From Arthrobacter ramosus (lineage in GTDB: Bacteria > Actinomycetota > Actinomycetes > Actinomycetales > Micrococcaceae), in contig NZ_BAAAWN010000001.1 of the NCBI RefSeq assembly GCF_039535095.1, positions 868,001-932,000 of the forward strand: a stretch of DNA of 64,000 nt. Direction: 5' to 3'. Each line of letters opens with the position of its first letter. Position 1 is the stretch's first letter. The notes below the pieces were generated by a model, which saw only the letters and a list, made by a program, of their open reading frames with translations, did not search any database and was not told the origin of the DNA. Below are positions 26,229 through 35,682 of this stretch, piece after piece. The position numbers and the translations under genes were made by a program.

Positions 26229-26313
26229 ATCCCACGATGGTGCGCCAGTGACGAATCAGAAACAGCCACGCCCTGTTCAGCCATGGAGGAGTTGAGCGCT
26301 TTTCGATTGTCAC
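26229..26313 (-). pseudogene. Two-helix membrane protein, 5' part, split by an insertion element
   Basis: About 28 codons from GTG 26313 encode a basic N-terminus, then WLNRAWLFLIRHWRTIVG, which continues in frame into the fragment ending at 23015 once the insertion and one copy of the ATC target duplication are removed. An in-frame stop lies shortly upstream of the GTG, so this start is well fixed, although no good ribosome-binding site is visible. Confidence 0.7.
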
Positions 26314-26512
26314 CAGCCAATGTTAGGCCATGCCGCGATCTATTTCGGCTCAAACGTCAGCATCGGCTCGTGTAGACCCGTCATTGGGCGAAACGAGACG
26401 ACCAACTCGTCGATAGCTTGATTGCCGTGTCATGTCGCTCCACCACCTCCCCTCCATGAAGTCGTGAGCCCACACAGCTCATTCCTCTGGAAGTCGACGG
26501 ACGGAGAACTCG

Positions 26513-26800
26513 ATGTTGCTGGTAGCGGTGGATCCCGGGATCACCCCGAATCCTAACTTTCCCTTTCTTGCCTCGCTGAAGGAGATCGGCGGCGGCATAC
26601 TGGTCGGGGCCTTCATTGTCATCGCAATCGTGGCAATCGTTGGGGCGGCAATGCTCCTGGCAGGCAAATTGAGCCAGTCGTCTCGGCTGGCCTCCGGCGG
26701 TGGCATGATCTTGCTGTGGACTGGCCCGGTGGCTGCGATCCTCGGCGGAATCAACGGCTACATTCTTTGGTCACAGTCGGCGTTCCCGCTCGGATTCTAG
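26513..26800 (+). CDS. Small two-helix membrane protein, possible VirB2/pilin-like subunit
   Basis: A 95-aa protein with a short outside N-terminus rich in Pro/Asn and two membrane helices: ILVGAFIVIAIVAIVGAAML at about 29-48, and GGMILLWTGPVAAILGG. The size, helix layout and position just before the VirB6/TrbL-like gene are those of VirB2/TrbC-type subunits in type IV secretion operons. No direct sequence signature proves it. A GGAG site precedes the ATG. The next gene starts 12 bp downstream. Confidence 0.65.
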   Translation: MLLVAVDPGITPNPNFPFLASLKEIGGGILVGAFIVIAIVAIVGAAMLLAGKLSQSSRLASGGGMILLWTGPVAAILGGINGYILWSQSAFPLGF

Positions 26801-26812
26801 GGTCGATCCGTC

Positions 26813-28201
26813 ATGCCGGTTCAGTGTGACCTGAACGGATGGTGGCCGCCCGGGTGTGGCCTCGTCTCTCAAGCGAATGATGGTTTCCTCGGAGCTGTTA
26901 CGGCCCTTTTTGCGAATATTCTCCAGAACATCGCTTCATGGATCTGGTCGTTCATCACGGGAGCCTTCAGTGTCTCGAATGTTGATGATTCGCAGTGGAT
27001 TGCAGTGCAGGGGCTGACGAATTGGTGGGTAGTCGTCATGATGACCCCGCTCGTCGTGGCCATGATCCTTCAGCTTCTATCGGGCCTGATCAGCCAACAG
27101 CCCCGCCGTTTGGTGAGGGCGCTGGTTGGTGGTGGGGCTGCGGTTCCAATGGTGGCCGGTGCCGTTTACTTGGTTCGCCAGCTCACCCACATCGGCGACT
27201 TCGCGTCGCAAGCCATCCTCGACTCCATGGGGACGGATCCCTACGTGGTGTTCATGCGGCTCTTCGGTTTCGAGCGGGCGCCAGTCGGATCGGGCCGGGA
27301 TTGGAACGTTGTGTCGTTGGCTCCAGGGTCGAGCAGTGGCGCAGCCGGGGCAGTGATCGTCACGGCCATGGCCGTCATCGTTGTCTGGATATTGGCCTTC
27401 ATCCTCATGTGCTCGATGATCTTCCGGTCTTTCGCGCTCATCGTGCTTGCCGCCGTCGCTCCGGTCGCTCTCATGCTCATGCCGTGGGAGAAGACGAAAT
27501 CCTGGGCACGACGGTGGTGCGAGATCGTCGTCGCACTGCTCCTCGCCAAGCCTCTGGCCGCGACCGTTCTGGCGGTCGCCATCAAGCTCTTCGCCGAGTC
27601 GAAGTCTTTCGCTGGACTGGCTGCCGGCGTCGTGGGAATGACGCTGGCGTGCGGCGCCCCTCTGATGGCTCTACGGCTTGTAAGTTTCGCTGGCGGGGAG
27701 CTGGCGGCGGCTGCCCAAACTGCCGGTGGCGGTCACATCCTTTCTCGCAGCTCCAGTTTCACTGCAAGGCAGATCAGCCGACAAACGGGTGGCCGATTCA
27801 CGCTCGCTGGCATGGCTGCCCGTTCGTCGATAACTCGCCCGATCCCCTCGAGTCGCCCGCAATGTCCGACGACCACGTTGCCGCACAAGGTGCCACTTCC
27901 GGGAACGCCGACTGGCACGACGGCGTCGCGACCTTTTGTCGGAAGCGGCTCTACCTTAATGCTCGACGTCGGCGGGTCAGTTCCCGGTCCGGCGTCGCCT
28001 CTGGCACGGGGCGCCAGTGCGTCGCCAGCGACGCAGGCCCATGGATCAACTCTGGGCATCATTGAGGATCAACCGCAGCCTTCGGCGTCGCGTCCTTCGT
28101 CTGTTCCTAATGCCTCTGCATCGATAGCACCGCCGGTGCCGCCATCGGTCCGCTCGCAAACGATTGTCCAGCCCCCGAAAGGCGGTGATTCCCGTGTCTG
28201 A
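26813..28201 (+). CDS. VirB6/TrbL-like polytopic membrane protein
   Basis: A 462-aa protein with five to six predicted membrane segments in the first 300 residues (for example WWVVVMMTPLVVAMILQLLS, AVIVTAMAVIVVWILAFILM, FALIVLAAVAPVALMLMP) and a conserved-looking PWEKTKSWARRW loop. A Pro/Ser-rich cytoplasmic tail follows. This is the layout of TrbL/VirB6 inner-membrane channel proteins in actinobacterial conjugation systems. The gene overlaps the following SCO6880-type gene by a few bases. Confidence 0.8.
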   Translation: MPVQCDLNGWWPPGCGLVSQANDGFLGAVTALFANILQNIASWIWSFITGAFSVSNVDDSQWIAVQGLTNWWVVVMMTPLVVAMILQLLSGLISQQPRRLVRALVGGGAAVPMVAGAVYLVRQLTHIGDFASQAILDSMGTDPYVVFMRLFGFERAPVGSGRDWNVVSLAPGSSSGAAGAVIVTAMAVIVVWILAFILMCSMIFRSFALIVLAAVAPVALMLMPWEKTKSWARRWCEIVVALLLAKPLAATVLAVAIKLFAESKSFAGLAAGVVGMTLACGAPLMALRLVSFAGGELAAAAQTAGGGHILSRSSSFTARQISRQTGGRFTLAGMAARSSITRPIPSSRPQCPTTTLPHKVPLPGTPTGTTASRPFVGSGSTLMLDVGGSVPGPASPLARGASASPATQAHGSTLGIIEDQPQPSASRPSSVPNASASIAPPVPPSVRSQTIVQPPKGGDSRV

Positions 28202-29690
28202 AAATTCACGCACTCTCGAGGCCGTCAAGTTTCCTCGCTACGAGCGTCGCGGCTTGTTCATGGGCTTGAAGTGGTACCAGTTGCTCTTGCTAGCGGGCGG
28301 CGTTCTCGTGGCAAGTGTGGCTTCAGCGGCGAACGGACCGGCCGGACTATTTGCATCGGGACCGATGTGGCTCGCGCTGATGCTGCTTGGTTTGCTGCAG
28401 TACTCTCGGATTCCTTACCCGGTATGGGCCAGCCACGCCGTCTTGTTTTTCTATCGATCGGTCGCCAAGCAGACGCGCTTCTTCGTGAGGCCTGAACGGG
28501 CGGTCCTGGTCGGGCGTTTATCATTGCCCGGCGGATTGGGAAACCTCGAGTTGCGTCGAACCTCGCGGGGCGAGTCCTTCATCATTGACGCCCCGGGCAA
28601 GGAGGCCCTCGCAGTACTGCGGTGCAGCACGCGCTCTTTTGCGCTCTTGGACACCGAAGATAAGGCCTGGGCAGTGCAGGCCTGGTCCCGTGTTCAGGCA
28701 GGTATGGCGCAGCGCAGCAATGTCGCGAGGATTGCCGTCCAGGACTACACGGTTCCGTATCCGTCCAAGGCGCTGCGTGACTTCTACGAACACGCCGTGC
28801 CGCATCGGATTGGAGACACAGGAGAACTGACCTGGGGCGAGTGTTCGTATGAGGATCTGATTTCTGCAGCTGGGTCGGCCATGAGCCACGATCTGCTTCT
28901 GACTCTTGTCGTGGACACGGCCAAGGCCCGGCGCCGGATCAAGGAGTCTGGAGGGGGATTGGTCGGCGTCGAACGTGTGCTCCGTTTGGAGGTGGAGGCC
29001 ATGACCACCGCACTGGGAACACACAGCGTCAAGGTCGAGGGTTGGCTCCCCGAGGACGGAATCCTTGACGTTCTACGCGGCGCCTTCGACCCGGCCGCCG
29101 TCGCCGTTCCCGCTCGGACGTCGGCGAAAGTTGGCGCGCACCCTGACTCCGAAAGCGATTCTGAGTCGAAACTGTCTTCAGGCCCGATGGCCGTCGAGGA
29201 GCACTGGACTTATGTGCGCACGGACTCCGGTTTTCATCAAACGTTCTGGATCGCTGAGTGGCCGCGGCAGAAGGTCTTTCCGGGCTTTCTGCATCCGCTG
29301 ATCTACGTGGGAGATTTCCGCCATACGGTGACTGAAGTGATCCGGGCAGTGCCCACAACTGAGGCGCTGCGGGATATCCGTTCTGCCCAGGAAGCCCATG
29401 AAACCCGGCGTCGAATAAACACAAGGTTCGACAGGCCCCTCACGCGTGAGCAAAAGGCAGAAGAAGAGGAGGTGGCCCAGCGGGAGGAAGAGATCGTCGC
29501 TGGCCACGGTGATGTGCGGCCCGCGGCGTACGTCACGATCACGGCAGCCACGCTCGAGGATCTGGCGAGACACAGGCAGGAACTTGAATCGGCGGCTGCA
29601 GGGGCCTTCGTTGAATTGCGGTTGCTGGCCGGGCAGCAATGGGCGGCCTTCGTGGCCGGTGCTCTTCCGTTCGGGAGGGGGCTGCGATGA
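28194..29690 (+). CDS. SCO6880 family conjugation protein
   Basis: About 498 aa from GTG 28194 (AAGGCGG upstream), overlapping the previous stop; TTG 28164 is also open. N-terminal YERRGLFMGLKWYQLLLLAGG with two membrane helices is the SCO6880 signature (VirB3/PrgI-like). A large cytoplasmic region follows, including FVRPERAVLVGRLSLPG and a segment resembling the N-terminal half of VirB4/TraC ATPases. The P-loop ATPase half is encoded by the next gene, so the two probably work together as the VirB3-VirB4 unit. It overlaps the next gene by 4 bp (ATGA). Confidence 0.88.
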   Translation: MSENSRTLEAVKFPRYERRGLFMGLKWYQLLLLAGGVLVASVASAANGPAGLFASGPMWLALMLLGLLQYSRIPYPVWASHAVLFFYRSVAKQTRFFVRPERAVLVGRLSLPGGLGNLELRRTSRGESFIIDAPGKEALAVLRCSTRSFALLDTEDKAWAVQAWSRVQAGMAQRSNVARIAVQDYTVPYPSKALRDFYEHAVPHRIGDTGELTWGECSYEDLISAAGSAMSHDLLLTLVVDTAKARRRIKESGGGLVGVERVLRLEVEAMTTALGTHSVKVEGWLPEDGILDVLRGAFDPAAVAVPARTSAKVGAHPDSESDSESKLSSGPMAVEEHWTYVRTDSGFHQTFWIAEWPRQKVFPGFLHPLIYVGDFRHTVTEVIRAVPTTEALRDIRSAQEAHETRRRINTRFDRPLTREQKAEEEEVAQREEEIVAGHGDVRPAAYVTITAATLEDLARHRQELESAAAGAFVELRLLAGQQWAAFVAGALPFGRGLR

Positions 29691-31147
29691 AGCGGACCAT
29701 CCAAAATGTTCAATACCTGCCGTCGGGTGGGAATCGGCGGCAAAGGAAGGAACGACGCAGGCACGAAATAGCGGGGGAGAGCGGACCGTGGTCGTCGGCC
29801 CTGCGGAGCTTCGGAGAGAGCGTCGACGACAGGCTGGACGGTAACGAACGCAGTGGGGACTGGGGGAGCCGGGAACCGAACTCTTTGCGTGGCCCGCATC
29901 GGCTGCGTCCAGTACCCCACCGCGCTTCCACGCTGACGTTTGCTGCGGCCTATCCGTTCATCACTGAATCGGGGCTGGGCCATGAGGGGACGTACATCGG
30001 AACGGACGTCTTCGGGTCTGGAGCATTTTCCTACGATCCGTGGATTCTCTATGACAAGGGTGTCATCAGTGGCCCGTCGATCGTTGTCATCGGCACCGTG
30101 GGCACTGGCAAGTCCATGTGCGGTAAATCGTTAGTGGCACGGTCGATCACACTGGGGCGGAAGGCGGCTGTAGCGTCTGATCCCAAGGGCGAATGGGTTG
30201 CCGTGGCCAAAGCTGTTGGCGGCAAAGTCATTTCTGTCGGCCCCGGCCGCTCAGCCCGCGTGAACCCACTCGACGCGGGTCCGCGTTCCAGCGCCCTGAC
30301 CGACGCACAATGGCAAGCCGTCGTCCGTCAACGCCGTCGCTACCTACTGGTGGCGTTGGTGTCCCTCATGCGGCAGGGGATGCCGCTCCGGCCTGTGGAG
30401 CATACGGCGCTGGATATGGCGCTGGTGGAGACTGTGGCGCAGAACTCGAACCCGACGCTGCCCATGGTGCTGGATCATCTGCTGAATCCGTCGAGGGAAA
30501 CGATCGGGCTCGTGGGCAGGGACGGCGGATCGGCTGTCAGCCACTCGCTGCGACGCACAGTGTCAGGCGACTTGGAGGGCATGTTTGATGCTCCTTCCAC
30601 CGTGGCCTTCGACGCCGATGCACCCATGATGGTGATGGATACCTCCGCCTTGATCGGCGCTTCTGAGCAGGCTTTGTCCCTCGCCGCAGCGTGTGGGGCG
30701 ACCTGGCTTGAGGCAGCAGTCACCAATCCCGACGGCGGTAAGCGGCTGGTGGTGTACGACGAGGGTTGGCGGATGCTTGCCGATCCCTACATGCTGGCCA
30801 AAATGAGCGAGCAGTGGCGACTGGCCCGCACCTACGGGATCGCGAACCTGCTCATCATGCACAAGGTTGCTGACCTCAACGAGATCGGCGATAGCACCAG
30901 CGGACATCGTCAAAAGGCCCTCGGGCTCCTCACCGAGGCCGACACTCGGATCATTTACCGGCAAAAGCACGACGCCATGCGCCTGACCAAGGAAGCCCTC
31001 GGCCTGACCGAAGCCGAATGCGAACACGTGGAAAACCTTCCCAAGGGTGTAGGGCTCTGGAAAGTCGGAAACCGCTCCTTCATCGTTGCCAACAGGGTCA
31101 CCACCGATGAGCTCGAAGTCTTCGGCACCGACGACCGGATGATCTGA
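29687..31147 (+). CDS. VirB4-like conjugation ATPase
   Basis: A 486-aa ATPase from ATG 29687, overlapping the preceding stop codon. Walker A is GTVGTGKS (about 136-143), followed by SLVARSITLGRKAAVASDPK. Walker B-like VVYDEGWRMLADP and the later RIIYRQKHDAMRLTKEALGL complete a TraC/VirB4-type motor that powers the transfer channel at the inner membrane. It ends one base before the coupling protein starts (TGATG overlap). The N-terminal 90 residues are basic and unstructured. Confidence 0.9.
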   Translation: MKRTIQNVQYLPSGGNRRQRKERRRHEIAGESGPWSSALRSFGESVDDRLDGNERSGDWGSREPNSLRGPHRLRPVPHRASTLTFAAAYPFITESGLGHEGTYIGTDVFGSGAFSYDPWILYDKGVISGPSIVVIGTVGTGKSMCGKSLVARSITLGRKAAVASDPKGEWVAVAKAVGGKVISVGPGRSARVNPLDAGPRSSALTDAQWQAVVRQRRRYLLVALVSLMRQGMPLRPVEHTALDMALVETVAQNSNPTLPMVLDHLLNPSRETIGLVGRDGGSAVSHSLRRTVSGDLEGMFDAPSTVAFDADAPMMVMDTSALIGASEQALSLAAACGATWLEAAVTNPDGGKRLVVYDEGWRMLADPYMLAKMSEQWRLARTYGIANLLIMHKVADLNEIGDSTSGHRQKALGLLTEADTRIIYRQKHDAMRLTKEALGLTEAECEHVENLPKGVGLWKVGNRSFIVANRVTTDELEVFGTDDRMI

Positions 31148-32964
31148 TGTTCACGCACCCGCGCGCAGGAAACACCAGCCCCCTCATCAACGCCGGACTC
31201 GTCACACTCTCCGGCTTCGTGAGCCTTTCCTTCATGGTCCAGGGAGCAGCCCGCCTCGTCGTCACTTGGCGGTGCGGCACCGCGCCGCAGTCGCCCCCAA
31301 ACCCGGCGGCCGCCGTCGGACTCCTCACTGGCCGGATCGATTGGATCGTGCGCCGAACTCCCGACTGCGACGTCGGCGCCAGCGATGTCTGGTGGTTGGT
31401 CGCCCCGGTAATGGTCGCGGTCGCCGCGCTCGCGGTGAGTGGGATCTGGGCTTGGCGAAGATGGAAGCAATCCGGTGCTTGGCTGCGGCAAGAGATCTTG
31501 AACCGGGATGGCATCGCGCGCCGCTCCGAGATTCTGCATGACTTCGGGGCCAGGGCCGTTCGGCGGCGCGGGAAGTTCACCCGTCCCGCGCTGATCAACC
31601 CGAGTATTCAGGACCTTTCATGGACACTTGGCCGCTCCCGCGGCATCACGATTCACGTCTCAACAGAAGAATCGATGGTGATCCAGGGGGCACCTCGTTC
31701 GGGTAAGGGACTCTACGTGGTGATCAATGCCATTCTGGACGCCCCCGGCGCCGTGGTGACGACGTCCACCCGGGCCGACAATCTCGTTGTCACGATGAAA
31801 GCCCGCTCCACGGGTGACAGGCCTGTGACCGTGTTCGATCCGCAGGGAATGTCCGGGCTACCATCCACTCTGCGCTGGTCACCGGTCCGGGGCTGCCAGG
31901 ACCCGGACATGGCCACACGCCGGGCCCTGGTGATCACCGCCGATACGGAGATGAAAGGTGAAAACGCAGCGTGGCAGAAGCGCTCACTGATCGTCCTGCA
32001 GTGCCTGCTCCACGCGGCGGCATTGTCCGGAGAGGGCGTGCGCGCCTTCCGCCGTTGGTCCTCGAGTCCGGTGCTTGCCCGTGAGGCACTGGAGGTTCTC
32101 AGCCGTCCGGGGGCTGCACTGGGGTGGCAGGCCGACCTGATGGGAATCCTCGAAGACGATCCGAGGAACACGTCTAATTCCTGGATTGGTGTCTCGGCGG
32201 CCGTGGCTCCATTGTCCTCGCCCAAGGTGTTGGCTGCGCTGGACCCTCAGGACGAGTCGGAGGAATTTGATCCGAAGAGCTTCATCCGTGATCGCGGAAC
32301 GCTCTATCTGATCGGCACACGAGCAGGTGCCGCCGCGGCAGGCCCGTATCTGTCTGCGCTGATAGACGACATCGACTATGCCGCCCGGGAAATGGCATTC
32401 GTCTCGCCGGGCGGTCGGCTTGATCCGCCCTTGTCCTTGATCCTGGACGAAATCGCCAACCTTGCCCCCTGGCCGGGTTTGCCGATTGCCTTGTCGGACG
32501 GTGGTGGAATCGGCATCTCAACACTCGTCGTGCTGCAGTCGCTCTCCCAGGCCCGAACAGGGTGGTCCATCGACGAGGCCGCCACTATTTGGGATTCGGC
32601 CATCATCAAGGTGATTTTCGGCGGGGGCTCCGACGAACGTGACCTCCGCTCGCTCGCGGGACTACTAGGGGAGCGGAGCTTGACCCTGAACACCCGCTCG
32701 TGGTCGTCGCAAGGCCGTCAGGACGGAGAGCAGATCCGCGAGAGCCCGGTCATCGCACTCGATGAGATCCGCCGCCTGCCGGCCGGCACGGCCCTCATGC
32801 TAGGCCGACGCACCAGACCAATCCTTTTGGACCTGCGCGAATGGCACAAACGCAAGGACGCAGCCGAACTTGGACGCTCCAAGGCAGAGACCGAACGCGC
32901 GCTCACCGAAGGGCACAAGCTGAGACAGCAAATAGCCGAAGGAACCAGCGATGGGGAACTATGA
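31147..32964 (+). CDS. VirD4/TraG-type coupling protein
   Basis: A 605-aa protein with two N-terminal membrane helices (about 15-38 and 82-102), Walker A GAPRSGKG (about 181-188), and Walker B LSLILDEIANLAPWPGLP. A later LQSLSQARTGW segment is typical of type IV coupling proteins, which dock the relaxase-DNA complex onto the transfer channel. The C-terminus is basic and helical (KSKAETER-like). It overlaps the genes on both sides, so it belongs to the same transfer operon. Confidence 0.92.
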   Translation: MFTHPRAGNTSPLINAGLVTLSGFVSLSFMVQGAARLVVTWRCGTAPQSPPNPAAAVGLLTGRIDWIVRRTPDCDVGASDVWWLVAPVMVAVAALAVSGIWAWRRWKQSGAWLRQEILNRDGIARRSEILHDFGARAVRRRGKFTRPALINPSIQDLSWTLGRSRGITIHVSTEESMVIQGAPRSGKGLYVVINAILDAPGAVVTTSTRADNLVVTMKARSTGDRPVTVFDPQGMSGLPSTLRWSPVRGCQDPDMATRRALVITADTEMKGENAAWQKRSLIVLQCLLHAAALSGEGVRAFRRWSSSPVLAREALEVLSRPGAALGWQADLMGILEDDPRNTSNSWIGVSAAVAPLSSPKVLAALDPQDESEEFDPKSFIRDRGTLYLIGTRAGAAAAGPYLSALIDDIDYAAREMAFVSPGGRLDPPLSLILDEIANLAPWPGLPIALSDGGGIGISTLVVLQSLSQARTGWSIDEAATIWDSAIIKVIFGGGSDERDLRSLAGLLGERSLTLNTRSWSSQGRQDGEQIRESPVIALDEIRRLPAGTALMLGRRTRPILLDLREWHKRKDAAELGRSKAETERALTEGHKLRQQIAEGTSDGEL

Positions 32965-33460
32965 CGACGTCGAACACTTTGACATTCCCTCAGCGGGAGC
33001 GGACGACGACGAACTGACAGCCGAGCTGTTCCGCTCGGCCTTCCGCGCTCCAAGCGGTTCGCAGGGCACGACCTATCGATGGCGGGACATGAGCCCTCAG
33101 CAGGCCGAAAGCGTCTGGGCTGCGCTCGCAGACTGGGTGAGATGGCTGGTTGCGACCTATCAGCTGACGACGTCCGTGGTGCCCGATTGCTGGTGGAAGC
33201 ACCCCGAGATCGTTGCGGAGCTCTACGCCCTGCAGCGGGCAGAGCAGGCGTCGTACGCCACGGACGATGCTGGCTTCGGACCCCTGGCCTTTCACGAGCG
33301 GCTCCCACACGCCGTCGAACGCCTCAGAACCCACACCCGGACGGCCGGCTGCGTCGGCCTGCAGACGCACAAAGAACCCGCCCCAAGAGTCCTCACAGTT
33401 GATGGTCCGGATTTCATCGGGTGGCAGACAGCTCACCACCAACTCGGGTCCGAGTTCTGA
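32951..33460 (+). CDS. DUF4913 family protein
   Basis: A 169-aa protein overlapping the coupling-protein gene by 14 bp. The conserved core is ALADWVRWLVATYQLTTSVV followed by PDCWWKHPEIVAELYALQRA, the DUF4913 signature found beside conjugation ATPases in actinobacteria. No membrane helix; the N-terminus is acidic. Its biochemical role is unknown; it is probably cytoplasmic and linked to the coupling protein. Confidence 0.85.
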   Translation: MGNYDDVEHFDIPSAGADDDELTAELFRSAFRAPSGSQGTTYRWRDMSPQQAESVWAALADWVRWLVATYQLTTSVVPDCWWKHPEIVAELYALQRAEQASYATDDAGFGPLAFHERLPHAVERLRTHTRTAGCVGLQTHKEPAPRVLTVDGPDFIGWQTAHHQLGSEF

Positions 33461-33487
33461 AGTCATGCCGTCCGGGCGCCACGGGAC

Positions 33488-34684
33488 ATGAACAGACATC
33501 CGCGTTTGCGGATTCCAAGAGGCATGGAGGTGGCTGTCGTGGCTCCAAGAGGTGAGGGCGTATCGCCTTCCGGGACGCAGGATGCTGCGCCCGCGTTTGG
33601 CGAGCTGGGCAAGGCGCGAATGACACCTGAGGAACGCATCACTGTCCTGACCGATGGCCTCCACACGATCCTGGAACAAGCCGTTGAATCCCCTTCCCAC
33701 TGGCAGGTACTGCTGGACGCTTCGGCCACACTGTGGCGATACTCCGGCGGGAACGTGGCCCTCCTCATGATGCAGATGGCACAGCGCGGTACCGACGAAC
33801 CCACTCTCGTGGCGGGATACAGGGAATGGGAACGCCACGGCCGCACAGTTCTGAAAGGGGAGCATGCCCTTTGGGTGATTGCGCCGCGCACTGCACGTAT
33901 GCAGGAGTTCACACTGCCCGATGGGACTCGGCAGCGGATACGCGTCGGAGAGAAGGTTCCCCGTGGCGCCGTCGACGACGGAAAGAAAACGGTCATCACT
34001 GGTTGGCGAGGACAGGCAGTCTTTGATGTCTCGCAAACCCAAGGGACTCCGCTGCTGGTGCCGCGGGACGGAACCGGGTCCGGCATCGACGCCTCAGAGC
34101 TCTTCGGATCGTTGGCAGAGGTCGCTCACCGGCATGGCTTCGAAGTCCACGTCGACTCGGCCCAGTACGGTCTCACCAGCGGTTATACGGATTTCGCCAA
34201 GAACCGCGTCCAAGTGGGCGCGTGGCTGAGCGCTGAGGAGCGCACCGCGGTACTCGCCCACGAGCTCGGGCACGTACTGCTGCACGGCCCGGACGACGCC
34301 GTCGGGCAGCTTTACGGCAGCAGTGCAGATCACCGCGGGCTAGCCGAAGTCGAGGCCGAATCTGTCGCCTACACGGTTCTACGGGCTCATGGGATCGACC
34401 GCGGACCACAATCGGCTTCCTACCTTGCCGGATGGGCAGACGCCGTCATCGAGACCGAGAACGGGGCCCGCAAACTTCCTATCTCCCGCGTGGATATTGC
34501 GAAGTCGGTGCTCGGACGAGTCACAGCCGCATCGAAGGGGATCCTCGAAGTCACTCATCCACCTGGGTTCGGTGGGAAGGTTCTCGCCATCGAAGCCGAT
34601 CCACTGCTCAATCGATCCTACGTGGGCGTGGCGCTGCCCGCGCCGTCTGTCGATGGGCCCACAATCGCAGGTCCTGGAGTTTGA
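33488..34684 (+). CDS. ArdC-like antirestriction/metalloprotease-domain protein
   Basis: A 398-aa protein; the start may be ATG 33488 or ATG 33524 (AGAGG upstream). The N-terminal domain (HWQVLLDASATLWRYSGGNV, REWERHGRTVLKGEHALWVI) is the ssDNA-binding ArdC-N region. The C-terminal domain has the zinc-protease motif VLAHELGHVLLH with a third ligand Glu in VEAESVAY. ArdC-type proteins protect incoming plasmid DNA against host restriction enzymes. Placed directly before ssb, it fits an establishment role after transfer. Confidence 0.85.
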   Translation: MNRHPRLRIPRGMEVAVVAPRGEGVSPSGTQDAAPAFGELGKARMTPEERITVLTDGLHTILEQAVESPSHWQVLLDASATLWRYSGGNVALLMMQMAQRGTDEPTLVAGYREWERHGRTVLKGEHALWVIAPRTARMQEFTLPDGTRQRIRVGEKVPRGAVDDGKKTVITGWRGQAVFDVSQTQGTPLLVPRDGTGSGIDASELFGSLAEVAHRHGFEVHVDSAQYGLTSGYTDFAKNRVQVGAWLSAEERTAVLAHELGHVLLHGPDDAVGQLYGSSADHRGLAEVEAESVAYTVLRAHGIDRGPQSASYLAGWADAVIETENGARKLPISRVDIAKSVLGRVTAASKGILEVTHPPGFGGKVLAIEADPLLNRSYVGVALPAPSVDGPTIAGPGV

Positions 34685-34739
34685 CTCCAATTATCTGTCC
34701 GGCGGGAGAGTCCCGTTGGCACCGGAAAGGGCAAGAACA

Positions 34740-35252
34740 ATGAGCACAAGAATCCCGATCAGCATCGCCGGCAACCTCGTCGCTAACCCTGAGCTCACCT
34801 ACGGCGAGTCCGGAGTGGCCCATGCCAAGCTGCGCGTCGCCGTCAACCAGCGAATCCAGGGAGCTGACGGAACCTGGCAGGACGGTGAACCTGTCTTCCA
34901 CAACGTCTCGGCATTCCGTGCGCTCGCAGAGAACGCAGCAAACTCGTTGAAGAAGGGCGACCCCGTTACCGTTGCCGGCGAGCTTGAATTCCGTTCATAC
35001 GAGAAAGACGGCGAAAAGCGAGAGGCCCGCCGGATCGTTGCCGACACGATCGGACCGGATCTGCGCTTCGGTACCGCCGCCTACCAGCGCTCGGCACACA
35101 CGGCGGTTTCTGGGCCGGAGGCTGGCATTCAGGTTGGCCCTGAGGTCTCGGCTGACGCGGAGGCCGCCTCTCCGGTGTACAACATTGCGACGAAGAGCCC
35201 GGTTGTGGTGCCCCCTTTCGGGGCAGCGGCGGGGAATGAGATGAGCTACTAG
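34740..35252 (+). CDS. ssb: Single-stranded DNA-binding protein
   Basis: A 170-aa protein from ATG 34740 (AAAGGG 9 bp upstream); a longer frame upstream is spurious. The OB-fold core is recognisable: IAGNLVANPELTYGESGVAH, AKLRVAVNQR, VFHNVSAFRALAENAANSLKKGD and ELEFRSYEKDGEKREARR. The C-terminus is variable and ends in MSY, lacking the usual acidic DDDIPF-like tip that recruits partners. That is common for plasmid-borne SSBs. It probably coats transferred single strands. Confidence 0.9.
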   Translation: MSTRIPISIAGNLVANPELTYGESGVAHAKLRVAVNQRIQGADGTWQDGEPVFHNVSAFRALAENAANSLKKGDPVTVAGELEFRSYEKDGEKREARRIVADTIGPDLRFGTAAYQRSAHTAVSGPEAGIQVGPEVSADAEAASPVYNIATKSPVVVPPFGAAAGNEMSY

Positions 35253-35385
35253 CACAGGCAACTCGTCTGGATGGGTGATGGGACCGGGCACGGGAACAAC
35301 TTTGCTGTTTTTGAGGGCCGAGGAATGTGTCCGGTCTCAGCATTGCTGAGTCCCGACGTGGGAATTGCGGGGTTGAATCGGAGCA

Positions 35386-35682
35386 TTGGGTGTGCTTACT
35401 CGAATTTCACAAACTCCGCCGCGTTGGAAAAAGCGTCGCGAGCAGGTCGGATCGAGGATCCGCGAGCTTCGTATAGGGCAAGAACTCACCCAGGAGGCAT
35501 TTGGACTCGAAGCGGGGCTGAGCCGGGTCATGATTATCGGCATCGAGCGGGGAAAGAAGAGCATCGCCTACGAACGAATCTGGGACATCGCTGACGTCCT
35601 CGGGGTGGATGTAACGGATTTCTTCTCCGACCCTTCCAGCACCCCTTCTACTGAGCCTCACCGCCGGGGGCGGGTCAAATAG
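35386..35682 (+). CDS. XRE family transcriptional regulator
   Basis: A 98-aa protein with a standard Cro/C1 HTH: VGSRIRELRIGQELTQEAFG followed by LEAGLSRVMIIGIERGKK and a trailing helix with GVDVTDFF. The start is TTG 35386 or GTG 35392. It stands at the end of the transfer module, 64 bp before a stretch of decayed sequence, and may regulate the neighbouring restriction operon or the transfer genes. No operator is evident. Confidence 0.8.
   Translation: MGVLTRISQTPPRWKKRREQVGSRIRELRIGQELTQEAFGLEAGLSRVMIIGIERGKKSIAYERIWDIADVLGVDVTDFFSDPSSTPSTEPHRRGRVK

Noticed and set aside
34389..34739. Upstream extension of the SSB frame
   Set aside because: It overlaps the ArdC-like gene in another frame; the SSB signature starts at ATG 34740.
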